Source: Nitrospinota bacterium
GTDB taxonomy: Bacteria; Nitrospinota; Nitrospinia; UBA9942
Length of the DNA: 38,698 bases
Reading direction: 5' to 3'
Assembly (NCBI GenBank): GCA_016234205.1
Contig: JACRGN010000234.1
Location: 1-38,698, forward strand
Part shown: piece by piece, positions 1-9,750 of the stretch
How the letters are laid out: each line of letters starts with the position of its first letter
Position numbering within the stretch: position 1 is the first letter of the stretch
Notes under the pieces: model-generated
Told to the model about the DNA's origin: nothing
Databases searched by the model: none
Seen by the model: only the letters and a program-made list of their open reading frames with translations
Program-made: the position numbers and the translations under genes

Positions 1-1146
1 AAATGCCTGCTTAGCCGAATTGCAGTCATTAATTATTGACTGGACATGGGTGACCCTCTGCTTTGCCTTTAACTTCATGATTAAGAGCTCACCTACCTCT
101 TCCATAAGCCTGTCAAGCTTTTCAGAACTGACCCTGACAGTACTTTTTGCCTGAGTGACAGAAGTCTCCTCACCCGGCTTATGCCCTTTTTTAAGTTCAG
201 GTGTTTTTGTTGAAATTTTAGCCGGGGTTGGATTAAATAAATTGATAGAATCAACAAGTTTTTTAAATGCCTTTTGGTCTATATCTTTAGGCAGAACTTC
301 ATCAGAATTCTGCCAATTGTATGGAGGATTCATCTCGCTGCCGATTTGATGGATAAATATTTTTATAAAATCCGCACCTGATAGGAGGGTGCTTATCAAT
401 GGAGCTGTTATAATTATATTCTTGTCCATAACCCCTGATAATATCTGCTCCATGGCGAGAGAGAGTGAGTCCATCTCATTATGCTTAATCATGCGGGCAC
501 TCCCCTTCAGGGCATGTATCTGGTTATAGGCAGCCTCTATCTCCTTCGGCAGGTTCAGGACGCTGTCCTTTTTATTTTGGGGAGATTTTTCAATCTTAAT
601 GAGGCTATTTACAAGGCTCTGATATGAATCGGTTGTCTCTTCCATGAAGAGGTTCATATCCACTGTAACATCTTCCTTCGGCAGGCTCAGGACGCTGTCC
701 TTTTCCTCAACTGCCTTCTGCTTTTTTGTAGCAGGCTTTGAGATTAGCTCACCCTTTGATACCTGCTTTAGCTGTTCAATCAGTGACGAGACATCAACCT
801 CATCTTCTCTGCCCCCCTGTGATATGATTTTTACAATTTCAGCAATGTTTTCCAGACTATTAAAGATTAGATTGGTGATTTCAGTTGAAAGGGTGATTTC
901 ACCCTTTTTAATCTTTCCGAGAATCGTCTCAAGGTTGTGGGAAATTTCCTCTATTGATTTAAAATCAATCATCCGGGCTGCACCTTTAAGGCTGTGTGCA
1001 TCCCGGAGGATTTCCGATAGGAGTGCTGGATTATCAGGATTCTCCTCAAGTGTCAGTATTCCGCTGTTGAGCTTCTGGATATGCTCATCACATTCTATTT
1101 TAAAAATCTCAAACAGCTTTTCAAATTCCTCTTTACTAAAGGTCAT
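1..1146 (-). CDS. cheA: Chemotaxis histidine kinase CheA, N-terminal part (two Hpt domains, start of dimerisation domain); runs off window start
   Basis: Manual translation from ATG at 1146-1144: MTFSKEEFEKLFEIFKIECDEHIQKLNSG...DAHSLKGAARMI...QIHALKGSARMI...STVRVSSEKLDRLMEEVGELLIMKLKAKQRV; open to base 1. Confidence 0.93.
   Translation of the reverse strand, partial: MTFSKEEFEKLFEIFKIECDEHIQKLNSGILTLEENPDNPALLSEILRDAHSLKGAARMIDFKSIEEISHNLETILGKIKKGEITLSTEITNLIFNSLENIAEIVKIISQGGREDEVDVSSLIEQLKQVSKGELISKPATKKQKAVEEKDSVLSLPKEDVTVDMNLFMEETTDSYQSLVNSLIKIEKSPQNKKDSVLNLPKEIEAAYNQIHALKGSARMIKHNEMDSLSLAMEQILSGVMDKNIIITAPLISTLLSGADFIKIFIHQIGSEMNPPYNWQNSDEVLPKDIDQKAFKKLVDSINLFNPTPAKISTKTPELKKGHKPGEETSVTQAKSTVRVSSEKLDRLMEEVGELLIMKLKAKQRVTHVQSIINDCNSAKQAF
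543..572. repeat. In-frame CCTTCGGCAGGYTCAGGACGCTGTCC element in cheA, copy 1
   Basis: ccttcggcaggttcaggacgctgtcctttt; encodes KDSVLNLPKE on the minus strand. Confidence 0.85.
675..704. repeat. In-frame CCTTCGGCAGGYTCAGGACGCTGTCC element in cheA, copy 2
   Basis: ccttcggcaggctcaggacgctgtcctttt; encodes KDSVLSLPKE on the minus strand. Confidence 0.85.
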
Positions 1147-1162
1147 AGAGTGATAAAACACA

Positions 1163-1210
1163 GTTCAAACCGTTCCAGCGGTTTAATCGGCTTAAACGGT
1201 TTGAACGGTT
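1163..1210. repeat. Tandem-armed inverted repeat (AACGGTTTG / CAAACCGTT), overlaps MCP 3' end
   Basis: gttcaaaccgttccagcggtttaatcggcttaaacggtttgaacggtt; the same unit recurs at 18147-18170. Confidence 0.75.
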
Positions 1211-2721
1211 GAAACTGCTTGTTCGGCCCTCTTAAGACTTCGTCTATCAACCAGCTCTTGTAAATTCTGTGCAATCAAGTGCAGGTCTTTTATGGCATTG
1301 CTTGTTTCCTTCATGCCGTTATTGATATGAGTCATAGCCTCGGCTACCTGGTCATTTGCAAGGGATTCCTGCCTTGATGCAATGCTGATTTCATTGGCTG
1401 AATCTGCAGTTGTCTGGATTATAGTAATAGAATTATTAATGGTTAAACCCACCTCTAAAATATGGCTGACCCCGGCATCTACCTTTTTTGCCCCCTCTTC
1501 AGTTGCAAGGACTGTGGAATTGACAGAGGACTGTATCTCCTGAATAAGGGTGGAAATCTTCTCTGTAGCCTTCTTGCTCTGGTCTGCAAGGGATCTCACC
1601 TCAGATGCGACTACTGCAAAACCCTTTCCATGCTCCCCTGCCTTTGCAGCCTCTATTGAGGCATTTAATGCAAGCATATCGGTCTTATTAGCTATATCCT
1701 CTACAACATTTATAATCATCCCTATCTGATTTGTCTTTTCACTTAATGACAGAACCTCTTCAGCAATTGTCCCGACCTTATCTTTTATCAGATTCATTTC
1801 TGAGATACTTTTTTCCACTGCCTTCTGCCCTTCCTGTGCGATAGAGAGGGATTCTTTAGACTGCTGTGCAAGGAATTCTGATTTTGAGAATACCTGCTTT
1901 GATGATGCATTCAGCTCTTCTACGGTCGTAGTTACCTGGTTGACAGATGATGCCTGCTGTGAAGTAACCTGCTCCTGCTGGGTTACTGCTGATGTGATTT
2001 TAAAGATAACCTCTGTTATAGGTTTTATGACTATCTTTTGAATAAGATAACTCATAGTAATGCTGATTGCTATAATTATGATGACAGTACCTATAATCCC
2101 GTTAATAGCATCACTTTTTATATCACGCAAAAGTTCAGCCCTTGATGCCGAAATCTGGAGGACTCCCCGTACAGGGTTGTTTTCATATCCATGGCAGGTA
2201 AGACAGCGGTCATCCCTGACAATCGGTATTAAACTGGTATAAACAGGTTCTCCATCAATCGTTTCATTATAGGTAACTTCACCGACAGTCTGCACAGCCT
2301 TGTTGAACTTATCTGCATTTATGTTAATCGGCCTGTCCTGTGGTTTGGAGATTAGTTTCTGCGGAAATGCCTTTGAATTGAGATAGCTGTTGACCTTATC
2401 TATTGTAGAGTTGTCGGAAAACGCCTCAGCTTTATTGGTGCGGAGCAGACGGACCTGCTTAAAACTCCCGGAGTTCTGGATGTTTGTAAGCCAGTTCGAG
2501 ACATTTTCTGCATTACCGGTAACCATTTCCTCCCTGATGACATTGGTGACTGTGGAGGTGAAGAGGTCTATCTTTGCCCGCTCGGCACTCTCCATATCTT
2601 TCATATCGTGTTTGATGTTTAAATAAGTTGTTATGCTGAAACCAATAATGAGTGTAAGTGTTACAGTCAAAACGAGCTGCCTTTGTAGTCTGCTAAAATT
2701 TAAAAAAGATAAAATTTTCAT
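1192..2721 (-). CDS. Methyl-accepting chemotaxis protein with periplasmic DUF3365/Tll0287-like c-heme sensor domain
   Basis: Two TM segments, TSLIPIVRDDRCLTCHGYENNPVRGVLQISAS (CxxCH), MCP signalling domain ...GKGFAVVASEVRSLADQSKKATEKI. Confidence 0.93.
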   Translation of the reverse strand: MKILSFLNFSRLQRQLVLTVTLTLIIGFSITTYLNIKHDMKDMESAERAKIDLFTSTVTNVIREEMVTGNAENVSNWLTNIQNSGSFKQVRLLRTNKAEAFSDNSTIDKVNSYLNSKAFPQKLISKPQDRPININADKFNKAVQTVGEVTYNETIDGEPVYTSLIPIVRDDRCLTCHGYENNPVRGVLQISASRAELLRDIKSDAINGIIGTVIIIIAISITMSYLIQKIVIKPITEVIFKITSAVTQQEQVTSQQASSVNQVTTTVEELNASSKQVFSKSEFLAQQSKESLSIAQEGQKAVEKSISEMNLIKDKVGTIAEEVLSLSEKTNQIGMIINVVEDIANKTDMLALNASIEAAKAGEHGKGFAVVASEVRSLADQSKKATEKISTLIQEIQSSVNSTVLATEEGAKKVDAGVSHILEVGLTINNSITIIQTTADSANEISIASRQESLANDQVAEAMTHINNGMKETSNAIKDLHLIAQNLQELVDRRSLKRAEQAVSTVQTV

Positions 2722-2798
2722 CCTGTTTCTCCTCCTATTAAATAATTGAATATTATTAGAAACCGATTATAACATAAGCCACAGAACAAAAACATAAA

Positions 2799-2866
2799 AG
2801 TGTGAATGTCAGTGTGAGTGTCAGTAAAAAATAATTCCTTTAACTGACACTGACACTATCACTGAT
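2799..2866. repeat. Intergenic inverted repeat, GTGTCA-type tandem arms
   Basis: agtgtgaatgtcagtgtgagtgtcagt ... actgacactgacactatcactga. Confidence 0.85.
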
Positions 2867-2881
2867 TTTTGTCCTTACTGT

Positions 2882-3583
2882 TTATACATCTTCATTAACA
2901 ATTAATCTCTCATCATTTAATAGCTCCTCTACATCAATAATCCAGAGGGATGCATTATTTATAGGAAACTCATGCTTGATAATCTTATTTCTTTCAAGGA
3001 AGATTGATGATACCGGCTGGATACTATCTTTGGAGAGTTCATATAAAGTGCCAAAACTATCAATCCAAATACCTGCCCTTATTCCGCCATTGCCGAATAT
3101 AAGGATTTTATGCACCCCCTTCTCCATTCCCCCCTTAGAGAGGCGGGGCAGGTCATTATTTTTTTTCTCAGGCAATTCTTTTTGGATTTTCCCGGCTGAA
3201 GGATTAAGCAATGAGCTCAGATTTAGAACGGTTAAGATGCCCCCCCTCAAGTTTATCAGTCCTGATATTACTTGAGGTGTGCAGGGGATATGGGTGATTT
3301 TATCAACTTCATAGACCTCGTTGAGATACTTTATATCAATTCCATACAATTCATTTCCGATATTAAAAGAGATGATTTTTATTAAATCTTTGCCATCATC
3401 AGATTTCTTTTCAATCCGGCTAAGTTTGTCAGCCCTTTCCTTGAAAATCTTTTCCTTTTCACTGTCAGATATCTTTCCCAGTAGCTCTGACTTCTTCTGA
3501 ATCTCCTTAGCCCTTTTCTTGATCTTTTCCCAGATATCTGTTTCTGCTTTTACAATAATTTCTTTTCTTTTATTTTTATGCAT
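2882..3583 (-). CDS. cheW: CheW-like coupling protein with N-terminal extension
   Basis: ISFNIGNELYGIDIKYLNEVYEVDKITHIPCTPQVISGLINLRGGILTVLNL typical CheW core. Confidence 0.9.
   Translation of the reverse strand: MHKNKRKEIIVKAETDIWEKIKKRAKEIQKKSELLGKISDSEKEKIFKERADKLSRIEKKSDDGKDLIKIISFNIGNELYGIDIKYLNEVYEVDKITHIPCTPQVISGLINLRGGILTVLNLSSLLNPSAGKIQKELPEKKNNDLPRLSKGGMEKGVHKILIFGNGGIRAGIWIDSFGTLYELSKDSIQPVSSIFLERNKIIKHEFPINNASLWIIDVEELLNDERLIVNEDV
3113..3152. repeat. In-frame CCCCC..GGCGGGG-type element in cheW
   Basis: cacccccttctccattccccccttagagaggcggggcagg; encodes LPRLSKGGMEKGV on the minus strand. Confidence 0.65.
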
Positions 3584-3684
3584 AGGAAATTATAAAAACA
3601 TATATCCGCAGATTACGCAGATTAACGCAGATTAAAACAAAATATTTTTTAAAAAATCTGCGAAAATCTGCGTAATCTGCGGAT
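3584..3684. repeat. Intergenic inverted repeat, CGCAGATTA-type arms, with AGGAAATTATAAAAA boundary
   Basis: aggaaattataaaaacatatatccgcagattacgcagattaacgcagatt ... aatctgcgaaaatctgcgtaatctgcggat. Confidence 0.9.
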
Positions 3685-3703
3685 TATTCAGTTTTTTGTT
3701 CCA

Positions 3704-4150
3704 TTATACCTCAAGTTTTACAAATTCCTCTTTTTCTCTAAGACTAAGTATGTTATCCGGATTCAGAGAGATTATCAAATCCTTGCCAATCTGGGCAGTT
3801 GCAAATATGTATCTTATATCAATTCCGTTGATTATATCAGGAGGGGGGGTAAAGAGGTTGTCAGGTATATCCGTTATAGAGAGGGTATCATCAACAATAA
3901 AGCCCGCCACTTTATTGTGTGCATTGACGATGATAATATCATTGTTGAGTTCATAAGGGCTTGCACCAATCCCGAGCCTCTCTTTCAGGTCAATAACAGG
4001 AATTGCATTTCCCCTTAAATTGATGATTCCACGGATAAATGACGGAAGCCTTGCAATTGAGGTAATTGCAGGGAGGGGGATAACCTCTTCAACTACCGAT
4101 ATATTAATTGCGTAACGGACATCGTTTAAGAGGAATATGACAAAGTTCAT
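3704..4150 (-). CDS. cheW: CheW-like chemotaxis coupling protein
   Basis: MNFVIFLLNDVRYAINISVVEEVIPLPAITSIARLPSFIRGIINLRGNAIPVIDLKERLG. Confidence 0.92.
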   Translation of the reverse strand: MNFVIFLLNDVRYAINISVVEEVIPLPAITSIARLPSFIRGIINLRGNAIPVIDLKERLGIGASPYELNNDIIIVNAHNKVAGFIVDDTLSITDIPDNLFTPPPDIINGIDIRYIFATAQIGKDLIISLNPDNILSLREKEEFVKLEV

Positions 4151-4161
4151 GCAATAACTTC

Positions 4162-4239
4162 AGTCTAAAAGTCTAAGAGTCTAAGAGTCTAAGAGTTGTT
4201 TCACTTTTAGACTTTTAGACTTTTAGGCTCTTAGACTTC
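4162..4239. repeat. Intergenic inverted repeat, GTCTAAGA-type tandem arms
   Basis: agtctaaaagtctaagagtctaagagtctaagagt ... cttttagacttttagacttttaggctcttagactt. Confidence 0.9.
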
Positions 4240-4251
4240 TTTTTCTTTTGT

Positions 4252-5799
4252 TCATGCAGTCCGGAACTTTAATTCAACAAGGTTTAAGAGTTCTCTAACC
4301 GTCAGGTGTTCAGCCTGGAAGACGATTTCATCAGACGGCTTTGACGATAATAGGTCACTTGCTATCTTAAAGCAGTCTTTTGCCTGTGAATGCAGATACA
4401 TCAGGGTATAAATATTTCCAAGCGTAAAATAACCGAGTGTGAAATTTGTGTCAATATAGATTACCTTTTTCAGCTTCTCCACAGCCTCATTATATTCCTT
4501 CCTCTCAAGGTGAATCAGTGCGAGTGAATAATATGCCTCTTTGAAGAGGGGGTCTATCTCAATACAGCGGTTTCCCCATTTAACAGCCTCTTCAAAGTGC
4601 CCCCTGTTGGCTGACATATGGCAAAGCATCCAAGATGCTCTCACATTTTTCGGATTGGTGTCAAGGATTTTGAAGAACCTGTCAATAGCGAAGTCATAAT
4701 TACTGTTGTTGTAATACTTTATAGCCTCATTAAATATGATTGTCTCCTCCTTTAAGTTATTCCTATGCTCAGATAAATTGAGATTATCAGATGTTTTCGG
4801 TATTGCCGAACTGCTCTTTTTGATAATATTCAGCAGATTGTCCGTTTCCTTGAAAGGCTCTATTTTTAAAGATTTTATTTGTGCTGGAACATTTTTTTTG
4901 TTTTTATTTCCATTAACTGATTTTTGATAGACAATACCGTTCGGAAATACCCGGCTTATAAATTTGCTGTAGTTATCAGCAGAGTATTCGGCATGGCCTA
5001 CAACGAGGTATCCGCCATCCTTAAGGGAGTTATAGAAGTTTAAGGCAAGCCCCATCGTTGTTTCTTTTTTAAAATAGATGGTGACATTTCTGCAGATAAT
5101 AATATCAAATTTCTCATCATCTCCGTTCCCATTTGAAGGCGAGTTATCTGAAATAAGGTTATGGTGGATAAACTGAACAAGTGACCTGTAATCTTCCTTT
5201 ATTTTATATTTATCGCCCTTTTTATAAAAATATTTATTGACAATATCTATGTCAACACCCCTGAAAGACCATTGACTGTATTCCCCTTTCCTTGCAGTGC
5301 TGATTGCCGTCTCATCAATATCTGAAGCAATGATGTTAATCTTCCATGTTTCTATTTTTGGAATAAGTTCTTTCAGCATAATTGCCATAGAGTATGGCTC
5401 TTCGCCTGTTGAACAAGCCGCACTCCAGATAGAGATAGCTCTGGAATTGGATGACTCTCTTTTAATTAACTCGGGAAAGATATGATTCTTCAATATATCA
5501 AAGTCCATCTTTCCCCTGAAGAAGTAGGTCTCATTTGTTGTCAGGCAGGAAATCAATTTTTTAAAGTAACTGTCCTCGCTCTTTGAGGTGAGGTGTAGAA
5601 TATATTCACTGAAGGAATTTGACATGGAATCAAGAAAATTTTCATATATGGGTTTTTCTAAGGTGAGGATTTTTGATTCAGGAAAGAATATGCCTGTCCT
5701 CTTCTGTATTAAATCCCTTATGATAAGCAGGTTTTCTTTATTGATAATATCTCTATTTTCTTTTACAATCATAACCATCTCGTAAAAAGTCAAGAACAA
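4252..5799 (-). CDS. cheR: CheR-type chemoreceptor methyltransferase with C-terminal TPR repeats
   Basis: SIWSAACSTGEEPYSMAIML, FDIIICRNVTIYF, GGYLVVGHAEY; C-terminal TPRs. Start could be an internal Met (5778 or 5772). Confidence 0.93.
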   Translation of the reverse strand: MFLTFYEMVMIVKENRDIINKENLLIIRDLIQKRTGIFFPESKILTLEKPIYENFLDSMSNSFSEYILHLTSKSEDSYFKKLISCLTTNETYFFRGKMDFDILKNHIFPELIKRESSNSRAISIWSAACSTGEEPYSMAIMLKELIPKIETWKINIIASDIDETAISTARKGEYSQWSFRGVDIDIVNKYFYKKGDKYKIKEDYRSLVQFIHHNLISDNSPSNGNGDDEKFDIIICRNVTIYFKKETTMGLALNFYNSLKDGGYLVVGHAEYSADNYSKFISRVFPNGIVYQKSVNGNKNKKNVPAQIKSLKIEPFKETDNLLNIIKKSSSAIPKTSDNLNLSEHRNNLKEETIIFNEAIKYYNNSNYDFAIDRFFKILDTNPKNVRASWMLCHMSANRGHFEEAVKWGNRCIEIDPLFKEAYYSLALIHLERKEYNEAVEKLKKVIYIDTNFTLGYFTLGNIYTLMYLHSQAKDCFKIASDLLSSKPSDEIVFQAEHLTVRELLNLVELKFRTA

Positions 5800-5806
5800 A
5801 GACTTG

Positions 5807-5882
5807 ATTTTAGACAGGATATACAGGATAAAAAATATTCAAAAATTAATCCTGTTAATCCTGTCAAATTTTTATAATTTCC
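5807..5882. repeat. Intergenic inverted repeat, ACAGGATTA-type arms, with TTTTTATAATTTCC boundary
   Basis: gacaggatatacaggata ... ttaatcctgttaatcctgtcaaatttttataatttcctt. Confidence 0.88.
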
Positions 5883-8294
5883 TTAAGTAAACAGGTTAAT
5901 TTGTGAATTATCAGTATCATCAACTATATAATCAGCTGTTATCATCTCTTTGCTCTCAGAGTAATTCTCTTTAATACTTATACTTTCTACAATTGGAAAT
6001 GTTAAGACAAAAGATGTCCCTTTCCCCTCATCCGAAATCACATCTATATGCCCGTTATATTTTGTGACAATCTTATAAACTACATATAGCCCTAAGCCGG
6101 TTCCTTTGCCCACAGGTTTTGTGGTGAAGAATGGAGTGTATATCTGTGTTAAGTTATTTTTTTTGATTCCTATTCCAGTATCTGTAACAACTGCCTTAAT
6201 AGAATCGCCATTTTTATAGCAGCTCAATATTAACTTCCCCCCTTTTTCTTCCATTGCATGTATTGAATTTATTATAAGATTTATAAAAACTTGCTGCATC
6301 TCTCCGGCATTGGCACTCGTCCAGCACCCCTTTTTCAAGTCAGAGATAATAGTTATTGAAGAAAAATCAATAGTATGTTTTGCCATCTTGATAGAGTTTT
6401 CAAGTATGACTGCCATATCAATTGTTGATATGGATTCATTTTGTGTTTGTCGGGAATAGGTTAGTAATTCTTTTACGATAGCTGTGGTTTCAATTGTATA
6501 ACGGACTATATCTTTTGCATAGGAATTCACCTTTATTAGATCATTTTCATCAAGAATAGCCTCTGCCATACCCAGGATACCTGCAAGCGGATTGTTTATC
6601 TCATGGGCAATTCCAGAGGCAAGTGTTCCAATGCCAGCCATCTTTTCAGATTGGATCAATTTAAATTGAAGCATCCTCTCCTCTGAAATGTCTTTAGATA
6701 TTCCGACAGTCCCGACAATCTCTCCTGCATCGTTCTTTAGTTGTGAGATAGTTAGACTTACATGATGGACATTGCCATTTCTTGACAGTAAACATATCTC
6801 CCTGTTTCTGACTACACCAAATTTATTTACAAGTTCCATTATAGCTTTTCGCTCATCAGAATTTTGATAGAGGAGGGTGGCAGGTTTATTTATGATTGCA
6901 TCTTTTTTATAGCCAAGCCTTTCCTCTGCCTCGGGATTAAATTCCACAATGTTGCCGTTAATATCTGTTGTTATAATTATATCCTTTGAATGTTCAACAA
7001 TTTTTTCAAGATGGTTTTTTGTCTTATAAAGCTCCTGGTATGTCTTTTCAAGATTAAGATTTTTTTCGGATATTTCAATCAGTTTTGATTCCAGTTCCTG
7101 TTTATAGTTTTCTACCTCTAATTGTTTTTTATTCAGGCTTATGGACATCTCCCTGATTGAACGGGCAAGGTCTCCAATCTCATCGGTCCTCTTGAGTTCA
7201 TAATCATTACCCTTTTGATAGTTGCCGTGTGAAATCTCTCTGGCAATTGACTTCATTTCAATCAGAGGTGCTGCCACCCGTCTTGATACCTGTGAAACTA
7301 AAAATAAAATAATGCCGATACCTGCAATTGTGAATATGATAATTATACTAAGGAGTCTGTAAATTGGTGCGTAAGCCTCATCAATGTCCATCTTGACTAC
7401 CAATCCCCAATTGAGGTCGGGTATATGTCTATATGCGGCAAGGACATGTCTTTTCCTGTAGTCTATTCCTTCGGTAATACCATTCTTTCCTGCAATGGCC
7501 AGCGTTGATGGTGTTTCTTCCGGCAGTTTATATTTCAATGCACTCTCTTTTAAAAACTTAAGATTCAATAATGTTATATTATCCTTGTTGACCAGTATCT
7601 CTTCTCCTGTCTCGCCCATTCCTGATGTCTCTTCAACCAATGGCTCTAATATTTCATTTACCTTTATTTTTGCAACTACGACACCGGCAACAACACCATG
7701 TTCCGCCCCGCGGTAATCGTATATGACATCTGAAAATGTAATAATAGGCTGTTTAAATCTATCGGAATAATAGACATCCTTTATATAAACTTCCCCTTGT
7801 GAAATCGGTATCTTAAAGTAATCATTATTTGATTCATCTATATCAAGCCTGTCAGCATTAGTAGAGAGGACTACATGTCCTGTGGTATCTAAAATAAATA
7901 TCTCAGAAAATACGCCAAATTGACTGATTGTCATATTCAAGAAAGAGGTGATGGTGCTGTATTCCTCACTCCCTGTATATTTAGCCGGTGGAAACCCTCT
8001 ATGCTCATAATCTTTTTTAATCAATAGAAGTTTTGATAAATTTATTTCCATAAATCTATTATGGGCAATCATCTCTGTATCGTTAAACCTCTCTATGAAC
8101 CAGTTCCTGATTTTTTTTTCCTTGCCATCAGCGATATTGCTCAATTGATTGAATATTTTTCCCCTCAGGATGGACTCCCCCTCTTTATAGATTGTGTAAC
8201 CTAATATAATAAATGGCAGGATTGAAATAAGAAGGAAGATAATGATAAGTTTATTTCGGATGGTGAAAATGCGGTTTGTTTCTTCCTGTTTCAT
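5883..8294 (-). CDS. Sensor histidine kinase (dCache-like periplasmic domain, HAMP, coiled coil, PAS, HisKA, HATPase)
   Basis: IAHEINNPLAGILGMAEAIL H-box, GTGLGLYVVYKIV G-box, PAS EHSKDIIITTDINGNIVEFNPEAEERLGY. Confidence 0.93.
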   Translation of the reverse strand: MKQEETNRIFTIRNKLIIIFLLISILPFIILGYTIYKEGESILRGKIFNQLSNIADGKEKKIRNWFIERFNDTEMIAHNRFMEINLSKLLLIKKDYEHRGFPPAKYTGSEEYSTITSFLNMTISQFGVFSEIFILDTTGHVVLSTNADRLDIDESNNDYFKIPISQGEVYIKDVYYSDRFKQPIITFSDVIYDYRGAEHGVVAGVVVAKIKVNEILEPLVEETSGMGETGEEILVNKDNITLLNLKFLKESALKYKLPEETPSTLAIAGKNGITEGIDYRKRHVLAAYRHIPDLNWGLVVKMDIDEAYAPIYRLLSIIIIFTIAGIGIILFLVSQVSRRVAAPLIEMKSIAREISHGNYQKGNDYELKRTDEIGDLARSIREMSISLNKKQLEVENYKQELESKLIEISEKNLNLEKTYQELYKTKNHLEKIVEHSKDIIITTDINGNIVEFNPEAEERLGYKKDAIINKPATLLYQNSDERKAIMELVNKFGVVRNREICLLSRNGNVHHVSLTISQLKNDAGEIVGTVGISKDISEERMLQFKLIQSEKMAGIGTLASGIAHEINNPLAGILGMAEAILDENDLIKVNSYAKDIVRYTIETTAIVKELLTYSRQTQNESISTIDMAVILENSIKMAKHTIDFSSITIISDLKKGCWTSANAGEMQQVFINLIINSIHAMEEKGGKLILSCYKNGDSIKAVVTDTGIGIKKNNLTQIYTPFFTTKPVGKGTGLGLYVVYKIVTKYNGHIDVISDEGKGTSFVLTFPIVESISIKENYSESKEMITADYIVDDTDNSQINLFT

Positions 8295-8310
8295 TTAAAA
8301 ATACCTTCTT

Positions 8311-8410
8311 GCCACAGAGAACACAGAGTTCACAGAGGAAAAAATAAAAGACTAAAAATCTGTGTCCTATTTGATTTAATTTCTCTGCTTTTCTCTGTGC
8401 CCTCTGTGGC
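8311..8410. repeat. Intergenic inverted repeat, CACAGAG-type arms
   Basis: gccacagagaacacagagttcacagagg ... ctctgcttttctctgtgccctctgtggc. Confidence 0.9.
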
Positions 8411-8424
8411 TAATTAAGTTTTTG

Positions 8425-9504
8425 TTATGTATCTGAGTTTTTATGAAAATGTCCCCTGTTATTGATTAAATGCTGAACAATTGTCGGGTCTAATTTTGTC
8501 CCTGATATATTTTTAATCTCAGTAATCGCATTCTCTGTGGAAAGGGATTTACGATATGGCCGGTTGCTTGTCAACGCATCAAATACATCAGCTACTGCAA
8601 TAATCCGTGAGAGGAGGGGAATCTGGCCATCTTTCAATCCGTCCGGGTAACCTGTTCCGTCATAATTTTCATGGTGATGCTTTATAATCTTGCTTACATT
8701 TTTAAATGAGCTTATCTCAGAGATAATCTTTTCACCAATTAAAGAGTGTTCTTTTATCATATTAAACTCTTTTTCACTAAGGGCATCTATCTTGTTCAGG
8801 ATAGAATCGGCAATTCCTATCTTGCCAAGGTCGTGCAGGAGAGCGGCGAATTCAAGGTCGGTCTTTTCCTCTTCTGAAATACTAAGTAATTCACCAATCT
8901 TAAGGCAGGTGAAACGCATCCTGTCACAATGCCCCCTTGTATATTTATCCTTCGCCTCAATTGCCTCGGCAAGCACCTTTACCATCTGGAAATTCATTTT
9001 CTGCAGTGTTTCATAAGCATTCTCAAGTTCAATCGTTTTATTATTAAGCTCATCTGTCCTCATCTCTACCTTCTTTTCTAAGAGGGTGCGATATTCCATA
9101 TTCTCTCTTTCTAATTTTTTATTTTGAATCAGGAGGTCTCTGTTGTGCAGGGCGTTCTGGACAGTATTTAAGAGGTGTTCTTTTGTAATCGGCTTTATAA
9201 GGAAATCAAAGGCACCCATCTTCATGGCGTCAATGGTAATATTTAAGTCCATCAAGCCTGTAAGGATTAGGACAGGAATATCATCATAATTCTTTTTAAC
9301 ATATTCCAGTATCTGAAGCCCATTTACCTCCGGCATTCTAATGTCACTGATGACAAGCTCGTAATTGTTATTTTTAAGCTCATCAAATATCCCGGAGCCA
9401 CCGGCTGACTGGATGACTGAATAGTTTCCCTTGGTTAAATGGATAGAGAGGGTCTTTCTTATAATCTCTTCATCGTCTATAACGAGGATTGGTCTTTTTT
9501 GCAT
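8425..9504 (-). CDS. Response regulator with HD-GYP domain (predicted c-di-GMP phosphodiesterase)
   Basis: Receiver ILVIDDEEIIRK...VISDIRMPEVNG; HD-GYP motifs LLHDLGKIGI and HHENYDGTGYPDGLKDGQIPLLSRIIAVADVFDAL. Confidence 0.95.
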   Translation of the reverse strand: MQKRPILVIDDEEIIRKTLSIHLTKGNYSVIQSAGGSGIFDELKNNNYELVISDIRMPEVNGLQILEYVKKNYDDIPVLILTGLMDLNITIDAMKMGAFDFLIKPITKEHLLNTVQNALHNRDLLIQNKKLERENMEYRTLLEKKVEMRTDELNNKTIELENAYETLQKMNFQMVKVLAEAIEAKDKYTRGHCDRMRFTCLKIGELLSISEEEKTDLEFAALLHDLGKIGIADSILNKIDALSEKEFNMIKEHSLIGEKIISEISSFKNVSKIIKHHHENYDGTGYPDGLKDGQIPLLSRIIAVADVFDALTSNRPYRKSLSTENAITEIKNISGTKLDPTIVQHLINNRGHFHKNSDT

Positions 9505-9515
9505 ATTAAAATTAT

Positions 9516-9582
9516 AAGTGTCAGTGTCAGTGTCAGTTAAAGGAATTGTTTTTTTCTCACACTGACACTTACACTTACGCTT
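9516..9582. repeat. Intergenic inverted repeat, GTGTCA-type arms, upstream of HD-GYP gene
   Basis: aagtgtcagtgtcagtgtcagtt ... cacactgacacttacacttacgctt. Confidence 0.88.
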
Positions 9583-9750
9583 TAAGTTTTTGTGCTATAT
9601 ACAACACTACTTGTATCAAAAGACACAAGAACTAATAATAGATATAACAAATAAGGTTATTTTTCGGTATTGTTTTTTGAATAGATGTTAATTATAATAA
9701 CCTATCATATTTAATGTATCCAATTATCATGCCAAAGTAAAGAAATTGCA

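Noticed and set aside
155-1153. Plus-strand ORFs 155..349 and 644..1153
   Set aside because: Antisense shadows of cheA, whose minus-strand frame gives convincing Hpt domains.
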